DNA of 64,000 nucleotides from Luteimicrobium album (lineage in GTDB: Bacteria > Actinomycetota > Actinomycetes > Actinomycetales > Cellulomonadaceae), in the NCBI RefSeq assembly GCF_030161555.1, contig NZ_BSUK01000001.1:620001-684000 (forward strand). Direction: 5' to 3'. The notes under the pieces were generated by a model that was not told the DNA's origin, searched no databases, and saw only the letters and a list, made by a program, of their open reading frames with translations. How positions within the stretch are numbered: position 1 is the first letter of the stretch; each line of letters starts with the position of its first letter. Position numbers and translations under genes: made by a program. This document shows positions 18,290-28,180 of the stretch, one piece after another.

Positions 18290-19451
18290 CCCTCCAGTAT
18301 CCGCCGCTCGACGACGCACGCCGGGCTCGGCAGCGACAGCGACGCCAGCGGGTCGGAGCCGCCGTCGGACCGGACCCGCAGAGCCTCGAGCGTCGACGAG
18401 TTCTGCCCGGCCACGACGAGCACGTCGCCGGCCGCGGTGTCGAGGACCGCGAAGTGGCGGGGCCAGACGCCCTCGAGCGCGGCATCCGAGCGGTGCACGA
18501 GGCGCACGCCGGCGTCGTCGCGCACGAGGTCGAAGACCGCGACGACGTCCGGGCCACGCACGGCGACGTAGAGCCGCGTCCCGTCCGAGCTCAGCGCGAC
18601 GTGCGACGGGAACGCCCCCACACCCTCCGGGCCGGGCGTGACGCACGCCGGGACGGAGGTGACGGCGTCGGCGGCGAGGAGGCCGTCGTCGTCGGTGCGC
18701 AGCGCGAGCACGTGGACGCGGTCGTCCAGCTCGCCGACGACGAACGCGAAGCCCTCCCCCGGCGTCCCCGGCGCGCCGAAGACGAGGTGGCGCGGGCCGG
18801 TGCCCGGGGGCAGCGCGACCGCCGTGCCGGCGGGCTCGACGCCCGCGCCGTCGGCGGTGACGCGGTACCGGCGGACCCGATCCGCACCCAGGTCCACGAC
18901 CCACGCGGCCGAGCCGTCCGGCGTCGGGGCGACGAAGTGCGCGTGCGGGCCCTCCTGCCGGTCCGTGACCGGTCCCGTGCCCTCCCCGGGTGCACCGCCG
19001 GCTCGCCCGCGAACGCACCGTCGCCGCCGACCGGGACCGTCGTGAACGTGCCCGACGAGTAGTTCGCCACCCACGCCGCGTCCCCGCGGGCGACCACGTG
19101 GCACGGGTCGGCTCCGCCGCTCGGCAGGGTCGCGAGGAGCTCGAGCCGGTCGCCGTCGACGGCAGCCCCTGTGGCCACGGTGCTGACAGTGCTTGCAGTG
19201 AACGCCGACACCATGCCCTCGGCCGTCTCCCCCACCGCGTAGAGCGTCCGCTCGTCCGGCGACAGCGCCAGGAACGACGGCGACGGCGTCACCACGACCT
19301 GGCGGGCGCCGTCGAACCGGCCCGCGGTCACGTCCAGGTCCACGCGCCACACGCCCTCCCCGCTGCCCGACGGCGTCCCCGGCGCCGGGTAGGTCCCCAG
19401 CCAGAGCCGGCGGACGTCGGACATTGGGGGCTCGACGGTCGGAGAGGTCAT
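18286..19451 (-). CDS. Lactonase-family beta-propeller protein (6-phosphogluconolactonase type, frameshifted)
   Basis: A ~388-residue seven-bladed propeller of the COG2706/YbhE lactonase family. It starts [20 protein letters not shown], with [19 protein letters not shown] and, after a shift, [30 protein letters not shown] and WPRHFAVLD. The frames join if one G is added at 18984-18987. Family members hydrolyse 6-phosphogluconolactone or related lactones; many actinobacterial ones are uncharacterised. The start at 19451 is likely; 19424 is an alternative. It overlaps the mshA start by 4 bp. Confidence 0.85.
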
Positions 19452-19474
19452 GCGGAAAGCGTAGCCAGACGCGG

Positions 19475-19507
19475 CAGGGGCCCGGCACCACCGGTGCCGG
19501 ACCCCTG
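19475..19507 (-). terminator. Terminator after lsr2
   Basis: A 15-bp stem, CAGGGGCCCGGCACC against GGTGCCGGACCCCTG (one mismatch), with a 3-nt loop. It lies 30 bp downstream of the lsr2 stop and just upstream of the lactonase start. Confidence 0.75.
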
Positions 19508-19537
19508 GACGCCGTCGCGTCGCTCGATGAATGCAGC

Positions 19538-19867
19538 TCAGTGAGCGGCGTCGTACTTCGCCTTGACGTCGGCCGGGATGCGGCCGCGGTCCGAGACCGT
19601 GAACCCGTTGGCGCGGGCCCACTCGCGGACCTGCGTGGCCTCGGAGGCGCCGCCACGGGCCGACCGGCGGGCGGGGCGTGCGGCGGCGCGGCCCGTCACC
19701 TTGCGCGCGTGACCGATCCACGTCGCGAGGGCCTCACGCAGCTCGGCGGCGTGCTTGTCGTTGAGGTCGATCTCGTACGAGACGCCGTCCAGCGCGAACG
19801 TCACCGTCTGCTCGGCCGTGCCACCGTCGAGATCGTCGACGAGGAGGACCTGAACCTTCTGAGCCAC
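19538..19867 (-). CDS. lsr2: Nucleoid-associated protein Lsr2
   Basis: A 109-residue xenogeneic silencer. The N-terminal dimerisation part starts MAQKVQVLLVDDLDGGTAEQ, then VSYEIDLNDKHAAELREAL. The C-terminal DNA-binding domain carries the AT-hook-like RGR in NGFTVSDRGRIPADV. It binds AT-rich DNA and represses acquired genes. The GTG start at 19867 has an AGGTG site. A clear -10 (TACAAT) lies upstream. Confidence 0.95.
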   Translation of the reverse strand: MAQKVQVLLVDDLDGGTAEQTVTFALDGVSYEIDLNDKHAAELREALATWIGHARKVTGRAAARPARRSARGGASEATQVREWARANGFTVSDRGRIPADVKAKYDAAH

Positions 19868-19881
19868 AAGGGCACCTCACG

Positions 19882-19900
19882 ATTCCTGCATTGTAGGAAT
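19882..19900 (-). promoter_or_regulatory. lsr2 promoter -10 inside an inverted repeat
   Basis: On the minus strand a good -10 hexamer, TACAAT, occupies 19890-19895, about 22 bp upstream of the lsr2 start codon. It is embedded in the inverted repeat ATTCCT-7 nt-AGGAAT (19882-19900), which could be an operator. This is one of the few AT-rich patches in the window, and Lsr2 could bind it to regulate itself (inference). Confidence 0.45.
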
Positions 19901-20173
19901 ATTGCATCAACAGACCTGAAGATGATGCCACCCACGGTGCGCGACGTCAAAGACGACGCGCAAGCACTTCGCGGATTCCCTACCGAAGAAAATGCGCGAG
20001 CGACGCGGCTCCCGCTCGGCGAGCCAGGGATGAAGATGTTCATCGAGTGACATGCCGGTGCCTGACGAAAGGCCCCGTGGGTGGCCCGACAGCCGCGTCT
20101 CCTCATGCGCTCCGCCGTTGGTGAATCACGAGCCGGCCGGAGAAGCAGCACCGACAACACTAGGATCAGGGCT
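19901..20173. other. Intergenic region upstream of lsr2, no gene seen
   Basis: About 270 bp between the divergent lsr2 promoter and the small membrane-protein frames on the plus strand. It is less GC-rich than the surroundings. I see no convincing coding sequence or RNA. Confidence 0.4.
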
Positions 20174-20578
20174 GTGTCGGGAAAAAGGAGAATCGCTCTC
20201 ACCGCGGAAATGGTCGTGCTCGGCGCGCTCTTCGTCGATCTCGTCGTGCGTTCGCCTGCCCATCAGCGCACCGGGGACCTCATGCTGCACGTGTGCGGCG
20301 TGGGTGCACTGATCATCGTCATGATCGTGGTCATCATCCTGACGAGTCGTCATCGGCCCAGGCCCGAACGTCCGCAGGGCGACTCGCCGCACGAGACCCA
20401 CACGGGCGGGACCGCACGGAGTCCGCGACCGAGTCGGTTGATCTACCCCTCGACGCCGACGGAAACCCGCAGATGCCTAGCGAACCCATGCCCCACGAAG
20501 GCTGGTTCAACGGCAACGGCGCGGGCACGCTCCAGGGCCCCACCAGCCCGTGGGGAGGGGTTGGCATGGGCATCCTGA
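20174..20578 (+). CDS. Possible small membrane protein (uncertain end)
   Basis: From GTG 20174, with AGGATCAGG just upstream, the frame encodes SGKRRIALTAEMVVLGALF, then a second hydrophobic run GVGALIIVMIVVIILTSR, followed by a polar His/Arg/Pro-rich part. The last ~100 bp overlap the next gene and look like a shadow. One missing base near 20400-20440 would fuse this frame to the next gene (20473-20892), in line with the single-base losses seen elsewhere in the window. I recognise no family. Confidence 0.35.
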   Translation: MSGKRRIALTAEMVVLGALFVDLVVRSPAHQRTGDLMLHVCGVGALIIVMIVVIILTSRHRPRPERPQGDSPHETHTGGTARSPRPSRLIYPSTPTETRRCLANPCPTKAGSTATARARSRAPPARGEGLAWAS

Positions 20579-20892
20579 TGACGATCTTCGGGATCGCCCT
20601 GCCCGTCGCGTCCCTCTGGGGTGCGACCCACCGTGCCAGCGACGCGACGCACTGGGGTGCAGGGACCTGGGTGGCGACGATCGCGTTCGTCACGATCTTC
20701 GCCGCCGCCGCCATCCTGTTCGGCGTCGTCGTGTTCCGCTTCGCCGCAGCCCAGCTCGCGTGGGCCCGGCGCCACGGTGTGCGCTACCGCGATGCAAGGT
20801 TCGACATCGCCCTCTACATCGTCGCGCCGTCCGTCGGGGCGGCAGCCTTCGGCCTCATCACCCTCTGGGACCACGTCCACGGCCGCGCCTGA
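20473..20892 (+). CDS. Hypothetical integral membrane protein
   Basis: A 139-residue protein from ATG 20473 (MPSEPMPHEGWFNGN). It has about three to four membrane segments: GVGMGILMTIFGIALPVASL, TWVATIAFVTIFAAAAILFG and DIALYIVAPSVGAAAFGLIT. The frame is open and protein-like upstream as well (DLPLDADGNPQ), so the gene may be longer and may include the previous feature through a frameshift. No function can be assigned. Confidence 0.55.
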   Translation: MPSEPMPHEGWFNGNGAGTLQGPTSPWGGVGMGILMTIFGIALPVASLWGATHRASDATHWGAGTWVATIAFVTIFAAAAILFGVVVFRFAAAQLAWARRHGVRYRDARFDIALYIVAPSVGAAAFGLITLWDHVHGRA

Positions 20893-21009
20893 GACGGGTG
20901 CCCCTCGAACCCTGCACCATCCGCCCGGGATCCGTGGTCAACGACCGACTTCACAACGACGTCGCTCGCCACCACCGCCGCGTGCCGGGCAAGCCCAGCA
21001 GCCGGCAGG

Positions 21010-21234
21010 TCACTCCGGCTTCTGCGGCTCCGTCGTCGGCTGGGTACCGACCGTTCCCGGTTCCGAGGCCGCGAGGCGCCGCTCGGCGAGCTGCAGGTCC
21101 TCCTTGGCCCACAACGCCGCCATCGCATTCCGTTCGTTGCGGTCCGCGCGCACCACGAAGCGCATCACGAGCCAGAAGATCAGGCCCACCGCGATCGAGG
21201 GGATGACCGCCTCGAGAACACCGACCATCGTCAC
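21010..21234 (-). CDS. Small conserved membrane protein next to lysS
   Basis: A 74-residue protein with one N-terminal membrane segment (VLEAVIPSIAVGLIFWLVMR), a charged stretch RADRNERNAMAALW and an acidic/Pro-rich tail. I recognise it as a typical small actinobacterial hypothetical protein rather than a named family. It lies 34 bp past the lysS stop and is probably cotranscribed. Start choice is 21234 or the second Met at 21228. Confidence 0.65.
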   Translation of the reverse strand: MTMVGVLEAVIPSIAVGLIFWLVMRFVVRADRNERNAMAALWAKEDLQLAERRLAASEPGTVGTQPTTEPQKPE

Positions 21235-21268
21235 GCCACCTTTCGGCCGAGCAGCTCGTCCATCGTTC

Positions 21269-22822
21269 TCACTGCGCCGGCTTGACCAGCGGGAAGAGGA
21301 TCGTCTCCCGGATGCCCTGGCCCGTGAGCGCCATGAGCAGCCGGTCGATTCCCATCCCCATGCCGCCCGACGGCGGCATCGCGTACTCCATCGCCGTGAG
21401 GAAGTCCTCGTCGAGGCGCATCGCCTCGACGTCCCCGGCTGCCGCGAGGAGCGCCTGCGCCTCGAACCGCTCGCGCTGGATCACCGGATCCACCAGTTCC
21501 GAGTAGGCCGTCGCGAGCTCGAAGCCGCGCACGTACAGGTCCCACTTCTCCACGACCCCGCGGATCGTGCGGTGGTCGCGCGTGAGCGGCGACGTCTCGA
21601 CCGGGAAGTCCCGCACGAACGTGGGCGCCACCAGGTGGTCGCCCACCAGGTGCTCCCAGATCACCTCGACGAGCTTGCCGTGGCTGGCGCGCTTCGGGTC
21701 GTGCACGACCTCGAGGCGCTCCGCGAGCTTCGACAGGTGCTCGACCGACGTCTCGGGCGTGATCTCCTCACCCAGCGCCTCCGACAGCGACCCGTACATC
21801 GTGAGCGTCGTCCACTCGCCCCCGAGCTCGTACTCCTCGCCGTCCGGCAGGGTGACCGTCGTGGTGCCGAGCGCGTCCTGCGCCGCCGTCTGCACGAGGT
21901 TCCGCGTCAGCGCCGCCATCGTGTCGTAGTCGCCGTAGGCCTCATAAGCCTCGAGCATCGCGAACTCCGGAGAGTGCGACGAGTCCGCGCCTTCGTTGCG
22001 GAAGTTCCTGTTGATCTCGAAGACGCGTTCCACACCACCCACGACCGCCTTCTTGAGGAAGATCTCCGGGGCGATCCTGAGGAACAGGTCGATGTCGTAC
22101 GCGTTCATGTGCGTCTCGAACGGACGGGCCGCCGCACCGGACGCCACGGTCTGCAGCATCGGGGTCTCGATCTCGAGAAAGTCGCGCCGGTGGAAGTTCT
22201 CACGCAGAGAACGCACGACGGCCGCGCGGAAACGCACCATGTCCCGTGCGGCCGGGCGCGCGATCAGGTCGACATAACGCTGCCGGACGCGCGATTCCTC
22301 CGACAGGTCCTTGTGCAGCACCGGGAGCGGGCGCAGCGCCTTCGCGGCGATCGTCCACTCGTCCGCGAACACCGACAGCTCCCCGCGGCGGGAGCTGATC
22401 ACGCGCCCGTGGAGGAAGAGATGGTCGCCGAGGTCGACGTCGCCCTTGAAGCGCGCGAGCGACTCCTCGCCGACGACGGCCTGGCTGAGCATGCCCTGCA
22501 GTCGGTTGCCCTCGCCGTCCTGCAGGGTCACGAAGCAGAGCTTGCCCGTGTTCCGCAGGAACACGACGCGGCCGGCGACACCCACGACGTCGTCGGTCTC
22601 CTGGCCGGCCTCGAGGTGCCCGTAACCCGCCACGACCTCGGCGATCGTGTGCGTCCGCGGGACCGACACCGGGTACGCCGCGGTGCCCTCCTCGATCAGC
22701 CGGTCGCGCTTGGCGCGGCGGATCCGGAGCTGCTCGGGCAGGTCGTCCGCGGCGGCCTCGGGGGTGTTCGTGGCGGGCGAGCTCGTGGGCACGGCGGGAC
22801 GCGCGGGGTCGGGGGAAGTCAC
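21269..22822 (-). CDS. lysS: Lysyl-tRNA synthetase (class II)
   Basis: A 517-residue enzyme charging tRNA-Lys. After a Pro/Thr/Ala-rich N-terminus comes the OB-fold anticodon-binding domain ([20 protein letters not shown]), then the class II core: motif 1 [10 protein letters not shown], motif 2 [14 protein letters not shown] and motif 3 [14 protein letters not shown]. The length is normal and no interruption is seen. It follows nadC with 60 bp between the two genes. Confidence 0.96.
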   Translation of the reverse strand: MTSPDPARPAVPTSSPATNTPEAAADDLPEQLRIRRAKRDRLIEEGTAAYPVSVPRTHTIAEVVAGYGHLEAGQETDDVVGVAGRVVFLRNTGKLCFVTLQDGEGNRLQGMLSQAVVGEESLARFKGDVDLGDHLFLHGRVISSRRGELSVFADEWTIAAKALRPLPVLHKDLSEESRVRQRYVDLIARPAARDMVRFRAAVVRSLRENFHRRDFLEIETPMLQTVASGAAARPFETHMNAYDIDLFLRIAPEIFLKKAVVGGVERVFEINRNFRNEGADSSHSPEFAMLEAYEAYGDYDTMAALTRNLVQTAAQDALGTTTVTLPDGEEYELGGEWTTLTMYGSLSEALGEEITPETSVEHLSKLAERLEVVHDPKRASHGKLVEVIWEHLVGDHLVAPTFVRDFPVETSPLTRDHRTIRGVVEKWDLYVRGFELATAYSELVDPVIQRERFEAQALLAAAGDVEAMRLDEDFLTAMEYAMPPSGGMGMGIDRLLMALTGQGIRETILFPLVKPAQ

Positions 22823-22882
22823 CCCGTGATTCTACGGGCGACGCCTGCGAGCACCCGAAGGACGGACCATTCGGGCGTCCGG

Positions 22883-23851
22883 TCAGGATGCGCGCAGGTC
22901 CAGGGCGAGGTCAAGGATCGGCGACGAGTGGGTCAGCGCCCCCACCGACAGGTAGTCGACGCCGGTCCCCGCGACCTCGGCGGCGCGGTCGAGCGTGAGG
23001 TTGCCGGTGGCCTCGAGCTCGACGTGCTCGGGCACGGTCGCACCAGGGACGCCCGACGCCGGGGTCCCCTGCCGGGCGCGGACCGCCGCGACCGTGGCGG
23101 CCAGGACGGGCGTCGGCATGTTGTCGAGCAGGAGGAAGTCGGCGCCGGCGTCGACCGCCTCGACCGCCTGTTCGGTCGTGTCCGCCTCGACCTGGACCGC
23201 GACCTCGGGGAACCGCTCGCGGACCGCCGCGACTGCCGCGGCGACCGACCCGGCGGCGACGACGTGGTTGTCCTTGACCATCGCGACGTCGTACAGGCCC
23301 ATGCGCTTGTTCGTCCCACCGCCCGCCCGGACCGCGTACTTCTCGAGCGCGCGCAGCCCGGGCGTCGTCTTGCGGGTGTCGAGGACGAGCGCTCCGGTCC
23401 CCTCGAGCTCGTCCGCCCAGCGGCGCGTGTGGGTCGCGACGCCGCTCGCCCGGCTCGCGAGGTTGAGGAGCGTCCGCTCGGCGACGAGCAGCGCCTGGGT
23501 CGGCCCCTCGACGGTCGCGAGCACCTGGCCCCGACCGACCCGGTCGCCGTCCCGCGCGACGAACGTCACGGCCGGCGCCTCGAGCCCGAACCGCCGGGCC
23601 ACCTGCGCGAGCACCTCCGGCACCACCACGAGCCCCGCGACGACACCCTCCTCGCGTGCGACCAGGTCCGCGGTCCCCCGGGCGCCGACGTCGACCGTCG
23701 CCTGGGTGGTCACGTCGCGTCCGGGCTCGGCCCCGAGGTCCTCGTCGAGCGCGGTGCGCACGACGGCGGCCACCCACGCCGGGTCGAGCCCGTCGTCGAA
23801 CGCGGGCGAGCGGGTGGTGGACGGCGTCGAGGTCTCGGTCACGGGCCTCAC
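22883..23851 (-). CDS. nadC: Nicotinate-nucleotide pyrophosphorylase (carboxylating)
   Basis: A 322-residue quinolinate phosphoribosyltransferase that makes nicotinate mononucleotide from quinolinate and PRPP. Signatures are EGVVAGLVVVPEVL, the LVLDTRKTTPGLR loop, YAVRAGGGTNKRMGLYDVAM, MVKDNH and DFLLLDNMP. The start is GTG 23851, or GTG 23842. It lies in the NAD pathway run nadB-nadC, after panC-panD. Confidence 0.95.
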   Translation of the reverse strand: MRPVTETSTPSTTRSPAFDDGLDPAWVAAVVRTALDEDLGAEPGRDVTTQATVDVGARGTADLVAREEGVVAGLVVVPEVLAQVARRFGLEAPAVTFVARDGDRVGRGQVLATVEGPTQALLVAERTLLNLASRASGVATHTRRWADELEGTGALVLDTRKTTPGLRALEKYAVRAGGGTNKRMGLYDVAMVKDNHVVAAGSVAAAVAAVRERFPEVAVQVEADTTEQAVEAVDAGADFLLLDNMPTPVLAATVAAVRARQGTPASGVPGATVPEHVELEATGNLTLDRAAEVAGTGVDYLSVGALTHSSPILDLALDLRAS

Positions 23852-23940
23852 GCTATCCGCTCCGCGACGTAGTCCTCCGCGCGAGGTACCTCGGCGAGCG
23901 GGACGATGGCGAACGGAAGACGGCCCGCAACCCCGACCAC
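23848..23940 (-). CDS. Possible 30-residue ORF between nadB and nadC
   Basis: From GTG 23940 a frame encodes VVGVAGRLPFAIVPLAEVPR and then AEDYVAERIA, with a stop overlapping the nadC GTG in the common GTGA arrangement. The composition is protein-like and not Arg-rich. It may be a short coupled leader peptide or a chance frame; I recognise no family. Confidence 0.25.
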   Translation of the reverse strand: MVGVAGRLPFAIVPLAEVPRAEDYVAERIA

Positions 23941-23956
23941 AGCAAGCGAGCCGGGC

Positions 23957-25633
23957 TCAGGAGACGACGAGCTCCCCGTCGTCGCCCAACCGCACGACGA
24001 CACGCCGCGCCCAGGCGGGGTCGACCGCGGGGAAGTCGGACCGGAAGTGCCCGCCTCGGCTCTCGGTGCGGCGCAGCGCGGCCTCGGTGAGCGCCGACGC
24101 GACCTGGTGCACGTTGGTGGTCTCCCACTCGGCGAGCTGCGGTTCGGCGACGACGTCGCCCTCGTCGGCGGCGTCGAGGACGGCGGCGAGGTGGGTGCGG
24201 GCGCCGAGGAGTCCGCGCTCGTCGCGGATGACGCCGGGCCCGGCGGTGGCGATGGCCTGGACGCGGGAGCGGGCGGCCGCGGGCACGAGGCCGGGCGCGC
24301 CGTCCCGTTCGACGGGTTCGTGCTGCACGAGGTCGCCCGCAGCGAGGCGGGCGGCGATGTCACGGGCGGCGCGGGTCGCGAACACGAGCCCTTCGAGGAG
24401 CGAGTTGGAGGCGAGCCGGTTGGCGCCGTGGACGCCGGTGCAGGCGACCTCGCCGACGGCGTAGAGCCCGGGGACGTCGGACCGTCCGTCGACGTCGGTC
24501 ACGACGCCGCCGGAGTGGTAGTGCTGCGCGGGGGCCACGGGCACGGGTTCTTCGGTCCAGTCGATGCCGGCGTCGAGGAGGCGCGCGGTGATGGTCGGGA
24601 AGCGGCGCGCGAGGAAGTCTCGCCCCCGTGCGGTGGCGAGGCCGCGCGCGTCGAGCAGGACGTGGTCGGAGCCGGTGGCGGCCATCTGCCGCACGATGGC
24701 GTGGGCGACGACGTCGCGGGGCGCGAGCTCCGCCATCGGGTGGACCGCGGGCATGAACCGGGTGCCGAGCTCGTCGAGGAGCACCGCGCCCTCGCCGCGG
24801 ACGGCTTCGGAGATGAGCGGCAACTGGCCCTTCGCGCCGGACCCGAGCCAGAGCACGGTGGGGTGGAACTGGACGAACTCGAGGTCACCGACGCTCGCGC
24901 CCGCGCGCAGGGCGGCGGCGATGCCGTCTCCGGTGGCGGCGGGCGGGTTCGTGGACGAGCGGAAGACCTGACCGATACCGCCGGTCGCGAGGACGACGGC
25001 GGGCGCGAGCGCGGCCCCGACCCCGTCGCGCGACCCCGCCCCGCGGACGTGGAGGGTGACGCCGCAGGCCGGCGCGCGCCCGTCGGGCCCGGGGCTGCCG
25101 GTGAGCACGTCGAGAACGAGCGCGTTCTCGATCACCTCGATGCCGGGGTCGGTGCGGACGGCCTCGAGCTGGGCGACGAGGGCCCGCGAGATCTCGGCGC
25201 CGGTCGCGTCGCCGCCGGCGTGCGCGATGCGGTCGGCGTGGTGCCCGCCCTCGCGGCCGAGAGCGATGCCGCCGCCCGAGTCGGTGTCGAACACGGCGCC
25301 GCGCGCGACGAGCTCGCTGACGCGCGCGGGGCCCTCGGTGACGAGGACCTCGACGGCCCGCGGGTCGCAGAGCCCACCGCCCGCGGCGAGCGTGTCGGCG
25401 AGGTGCGCCTCGGGCGAGTCGGTCGGGTCGAGCGCCGCGGCGATGCCGCCCTGCGCCCACACGGTCGACCCGGACGACAGCGCGCCCTTGGTGACGAGCA
25501 GCACCCGCGGCACGCGCGTCCGGAGCTCGAGAGCCGCGGTGAGGCCGGCGATCCCGCTGCCCACGACGACGACGTCGGCGGACGCCGTCCAGCCCGGCTG
25601 CGGCGCGCGCAGCCGCCGGTGGAGGCGGGCCAC
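23957..25633 (-). CDS. nadB: L-aspartate oxidase
   Basis: A 558-residue flavoenzyme oxidising L-aspartate to iminoaspartate, the first step of de novo NAD synthesis. It shows the FAD motif VVVVGSGIAGLTAALEL, GSTVWAQGGIAAALD, the active-site region LEFVQFHPTVLW and the FAD C-terminal signature CTGVHGANRLASNSLLEG. The GTG at 25633 overlaps the panD stop as TAGTG; a longer open frame upstream is only the panD shadow. No nadA is seen in the window. Confidence 0.95.
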   Translation of the reverse strand: MARLHRRLRAPQPGWTASADVVVVGSGIAGLTAALELRTRVPRVLLVTKGALSSGSTVWAQGGIAAALDPTDSPEAHLADTLAAGGGLCDPRAVEVLVTEGPARVSELVARGAVFDTDSGGGIALGREGGHHADRIAHAGGDATGAEISRALVAQLEAVRTDPGIEVIENALVLDVLTGSPGPDGRAPACGVTLHVRGAGSRDGVGAALAPAVVLATGGIGQVFRSSTNPPAATGDGIAAALRAGASVGDLEFVQFHPTVLWLGSGAKGQLPLISEAVRGEGAVLLDELGTRFMPAVHPMAELAPRDVVAHAIVRQMAATGSDHVLLDARGLATARGRDFLARRFPTITARLLDAGIDWTEEPVPVAPAQHYHSGGVVTDVDGRSDVPGLYAVGEVACTGVHGANRLASNSLLEGLVFATRAARDIAARLAAGDLVQHEPVERDGAPGLVPAAARSRVQAIATAGPGVIRDERGLLGARTHLAAVLDAADEGDVVAEPQLAEWETTNVHQVASALTEAALRRTESRGGHFRSDFPAVDPAWARRVVVRLGDDGELVVS

Positions 25634-26118
25634 TACCAGGCGGCCAGGGCGTCGTCGCCGGCGAGGGGCGAACCCTGGGAACGGGTGCCGAGGACGCCCT
25701 CGCTCCCCTGCACCTGCTCGAACGGGACCCCGCTGGGCTCGAGCCCGTACCCTCCGGGCACCTGGCCCGGGTCGTCGCCGATCTCGACGATCTTGTTGTG
25801 CTCGTCCACGAAGACGACGTTGGGGACGAAGGTGCGGGCCTCGTCGTCGGCGAGGGTGCCGTACGCGATGACGATGACGAGGTCGCCGGGCTTGATGAGG
25901 TGCGCGGCGGCGCCGTTGATGCACATCTCGCCGCTGCCCCGCTCGCCGGGGATGACGTACGTGGTGAGCCGGTGGCCATTGGCGACGTCGACGACGTCGA
26001 CCTGCTGGCCGGGGAGCAGGTCCGCGGCGTCGAGCAGGTCGGAGTCGACGGTGAGCGAACCGACGTAGTGCAGGTCCGCCTGGGTCACGGTCGCCCGGTG
26101 GATCTTGGCGATCATCAT
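25633..26118 (-). CDS. panD: Aspartate 1-decarboxylase
   Basis: A pyruvoyl enzyme making beta-alanine from aspartate for pantothenate. The self-cleavage site Gly20-Ser21 lies in [16 protein letters not shown], followed by [20 protein letters not shown] and [20 protein letters not shown]. The 161-residue chain is longer than the E. coli enzyme (126) because of a C-terminal tail of ~35 residues (from [12 protein letters not shown]). ATG 26118 ([13 protein letters not shown]) fits the family; the frame upstream does not. TAGTG overlap with nadB implies coupling. Confidence 0.93.
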   Translation of the reverse strand: MMIAKIHRATVTQADLHYVGSLTVDSDLLDAADLLPGQQVDVVDVANGHRLTTYVIPGERGSGEMCINGAAAHLIKPGDLVIVIAYGTLADDEARTFVPNVVFVDEHNKIVEIGDDPGQVPGGYGLEPSGVPFEQVQGSEGVLGTRSQGSPLAGDDALAAW

Positions 26119-26237
26119 CGGACGCCGGAGCGTGGTCGCACGCTCGTGCGGGCGTCGGGTCACAGTGCTGTGCCTCCGAGTGCGAAGTGGTCATGGAACG
26201 TCGGCATGGTGCCGGTGGGCCGCAGCCGGCGGGCGCG

Positions 26238-27140
26238 CTACGCGAGCCGGACCGTGGTGTTGTCGATCAGCCGGGTCGAGCCGACACGTGCCGCCACCAG
26301 CAACAACGCCGGACCCGACGCGACGCTTCCGGCGAGGGTCAGGTCCTCCACGGTAGTCGGGTCGACGAGCGCGAGGTAATCGACGACGACGCCCTCGGCG
26401 TCGTTGAGCACGGTCGCGGCGGCTCCCACGACGTCGGTCGGGCTGCCACCCGCCTCGGCGACGTCCGCCGACGCGCGGAGGGCCGCACTGAGCGCGAGGG
26501 CGCGGGTCCGCTCGTCGGCGCTGAGGTAGGCGTTGCGCGAGGACCGCGCGAGGCCGTCGGGCTCGCGGACGATCGGGACCCCGACGATCTCGGTGCGAAC
26601 GTCCAGGTCACGCACCATGCGGCGGACGAGGAGGAGCTGCTGAGCGTCCTTCTCGCCGAAGAGCGCGACGTCGGGCCGGACGAGGTGCAGGAGCTTGAGG
26701 ACGACGGTCAGCATGCCGTCGAAGTGCCCCGGCCGGGCCGCGCCCTCGAGGATCGTGCCGAGCGAGCCGGCACTGACCCGGACGAGCGCGTCGCCGTCGG
26801 GGTACATCTCGTCGAGGTGCGGCGCGAAGACGACGTCGACGCCCTCGGGGGTGAGCAACCTCACGTCGCCGTCGACGTCGCGCGGGTAGCGGTCGAAGTC
26901 CTCGCCCGGGCCGAACTGGAGCGGGTTCACGAAGTCGGTCACGACCACCTGCCCGGCCGGTCCGACGAGCTCGCGGGCGCGCCGGACGAGCGTGAGGTGC
27001 CCCTCGTGGAGCGCGCCCATGGTCATGACGACGGCGCGGCGGGGCCGGTCGGGTCGGTCGCCCGGGCCGCGGGCGGCGTCGAACGGTGCGAGGGCGTCGT
27101 CGAGGTCGGCGACGGTCGAGGCGACGAGCGGACTGGTCAT
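26238..27140 (-). CDS. panC: Pantothenate synthetase (pantoate-beta-alanine ligase)
   Basis: A 300-residue enzyme joining pantoate and beta-alanine with ATP. The HIGH-type motif is [19 protein letters not shown], then [36 protein letters not shown] and the KMSKS-like [11 protein letters not shown]. The start overlaps the stop of the DUF2520 gene by ATGA. With panD just downstream it provides two steps of pantothenate synthesis; panB is not seen here. Confidence 0.95.
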   Translation of the reverse strand: MTSPLVASTVADLDDALAPFDAARGPGDRPDRPRRAVVMTMGALHEGHLTLVRRARELVGPAGQVVVTDFVNPLQFGPGEDFDRYPRDVDGDVRLLTPEGVDVVFAPHLDEMYPDGDALVRVSAGSLGTILEGAARPGHFDGMLTVVLKLLHLVRPDVALFGEKDAQQLLLVRRMVRDLDVRTEIVGVPIVREPDGLARSSRNAYLSADERTRALALSAALRASADVAEAGGSPTDVVGAAATVLNDAEGVVVDYLALVDPTTVEDLTLAGSVASGPALLLVAARVGSTRLIDNTTVRLA

Positions 27141-28180
27141 GCGTCACTCTCCGGACCGGGGGCGGGTGGGGCGTCGTGGGGTGCGGCGGGTGAGGCCGGC
27201 TCCGTGAGCGCGTCGAGCAGCTCGGCCGCCTGCCGCTCGCCGATGCGGCCGGCGGCGAGGGCGCGGACGGTCGCGCCGCGCGCCAGGGCCCGGTACGCGG
27301 GCGGCAGGTCGGGTGCGTCGGCGGCCTGCGCGCCGAGGACCTGGAGGTGGGCGCGCACCGTCCCGACGTCGCCGCGCGAGACGGGGCCGGTGAGGGCCCC
27401 GATCGCGGCGGCACCGGGCGCGCCGAGGCCGAGCGGGTTGGCGACCGGCACGTCCACCCCGCCGTCGGCCCGTGGCTCCGTCGCCCCGTCGACGTCCGCG
27501 TAGCGCAGCGCGCCGTCGAGCGCGGCCCCGAGCAGCGGGCCGAGCGCCCGGCCGGGCCGCTCGATCCCGGCTGCCGCGAGCGCCTGCGCGGCCTGCGCGA
27601 CGAGCACCACGAGGTGGTTGGAGCCGTGCGCGAGGGCCGCGTGGTAGAGCGGGCGGGCCTCCTCGGCGACGACGGCGGGCTCCCCGCCGAGCTCGACGAC
27701 GAGCGCCTGCGCGATGGGCAGCACCGGGGCGGCGGCCGTGACGGCGAAGGTCGTGCCCTCGAGCCGGGACAGGTCGAGGGAGGTGCCCGTGAAGGTCATC
27801 GCCGGGTGGATCGCGAGGGGGATCGCCCCGGCGGCCCGGGCCGGGTCGAGGACCCGCACGCCCTGGCTGCCCGCCGTGTGCACGACGAGCTGCCCCGGCT
27901 GCCACGCCCCGACGTCGGCGAGGCCCCGGACCAGGGGCGCGAGCTCGTCGTCGGGCACGGTGAGGAGGACCAGCTCGGCACGCCGGACGACCTCGGGGAC
28001 CTCGAGCACGGGGACCCCGGGCAGCATGACGTCGATGCGCTCCCGGCTCGCCTCGGAGACCCCGCTCGCCCCGACGACGGCGTGCCCGACCGACCGCAGC
28101 GCGCTGCCGAGGACCGCGCCCACGCGGCCCGCCCCGACGACGCCCACGCCGAGCCGCACCGGCCCGCCGCCCGCCGTCAT
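27137..28180 (-). CDS. Rossmann-like/DUF2520 domain protein
   Basis: A 347-residue protein with an N-terminal NAD(P)-binding fold ([20 protein letters not shown]) and [17 protein letters not shown]. The central segment [19 protein letters not shown] and [13 protein letters not shown] is typical of the family. The helical DUF2520 half contains [19 protein letters not shown]. Such proteins resemble 6-phosphogluconate or ketopantoate-reductase-like enzymes, and they commonly sit next to panC, so a role in pantoate supply has been suggested but is not proven. It overlaps both neighbours by ATGA. Confidence 0.88.
   Translation of the reverse strand: MTAGGGPVRLGVGVVGAGRVGAVLGSALRSVGHAVVGASGVSEASRERIDVMLPGVPVLEVPEVVRRAELVLLTVPDDELAPLVRGLADVGAWQPGQLVVHTAGSQGVRVLDPARAAGAIPLAIHPAMTFTGTSLDLSRLEGTTFAVTAAAPVLPIAQALVVELGGEPAVVAEEARPLYHAALAHGSNHLVVLVAQAAQALAAAGIERPGRALGPLLGAALDGALRYADVDGATEPRADGGVDVPVANPLGLGAPGAAAIGALTGPVSRGDVGTVRAHLQVLGAQAADAPDLPPAYRALARGATVRALAAGRIGERQAAELLDALTEPASPAAPHDAPPAPGPESDA

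Noticed and set aside
16508..19018. An 836-codon minus-strand open frame
   Set aside because: Only its central part matches mshA. The ends are shadows of the lactonase gene and gpmA, caused by the scarcity of stops in high-GC DNA.
22995..24464. Long plus-strand open frames opposite nadC, nadB, panC, folK and tilS
   Set aside because: They are antisense to clearly conserved enzymes and have Arg/Ser/Pro-rich translations without family motifs.
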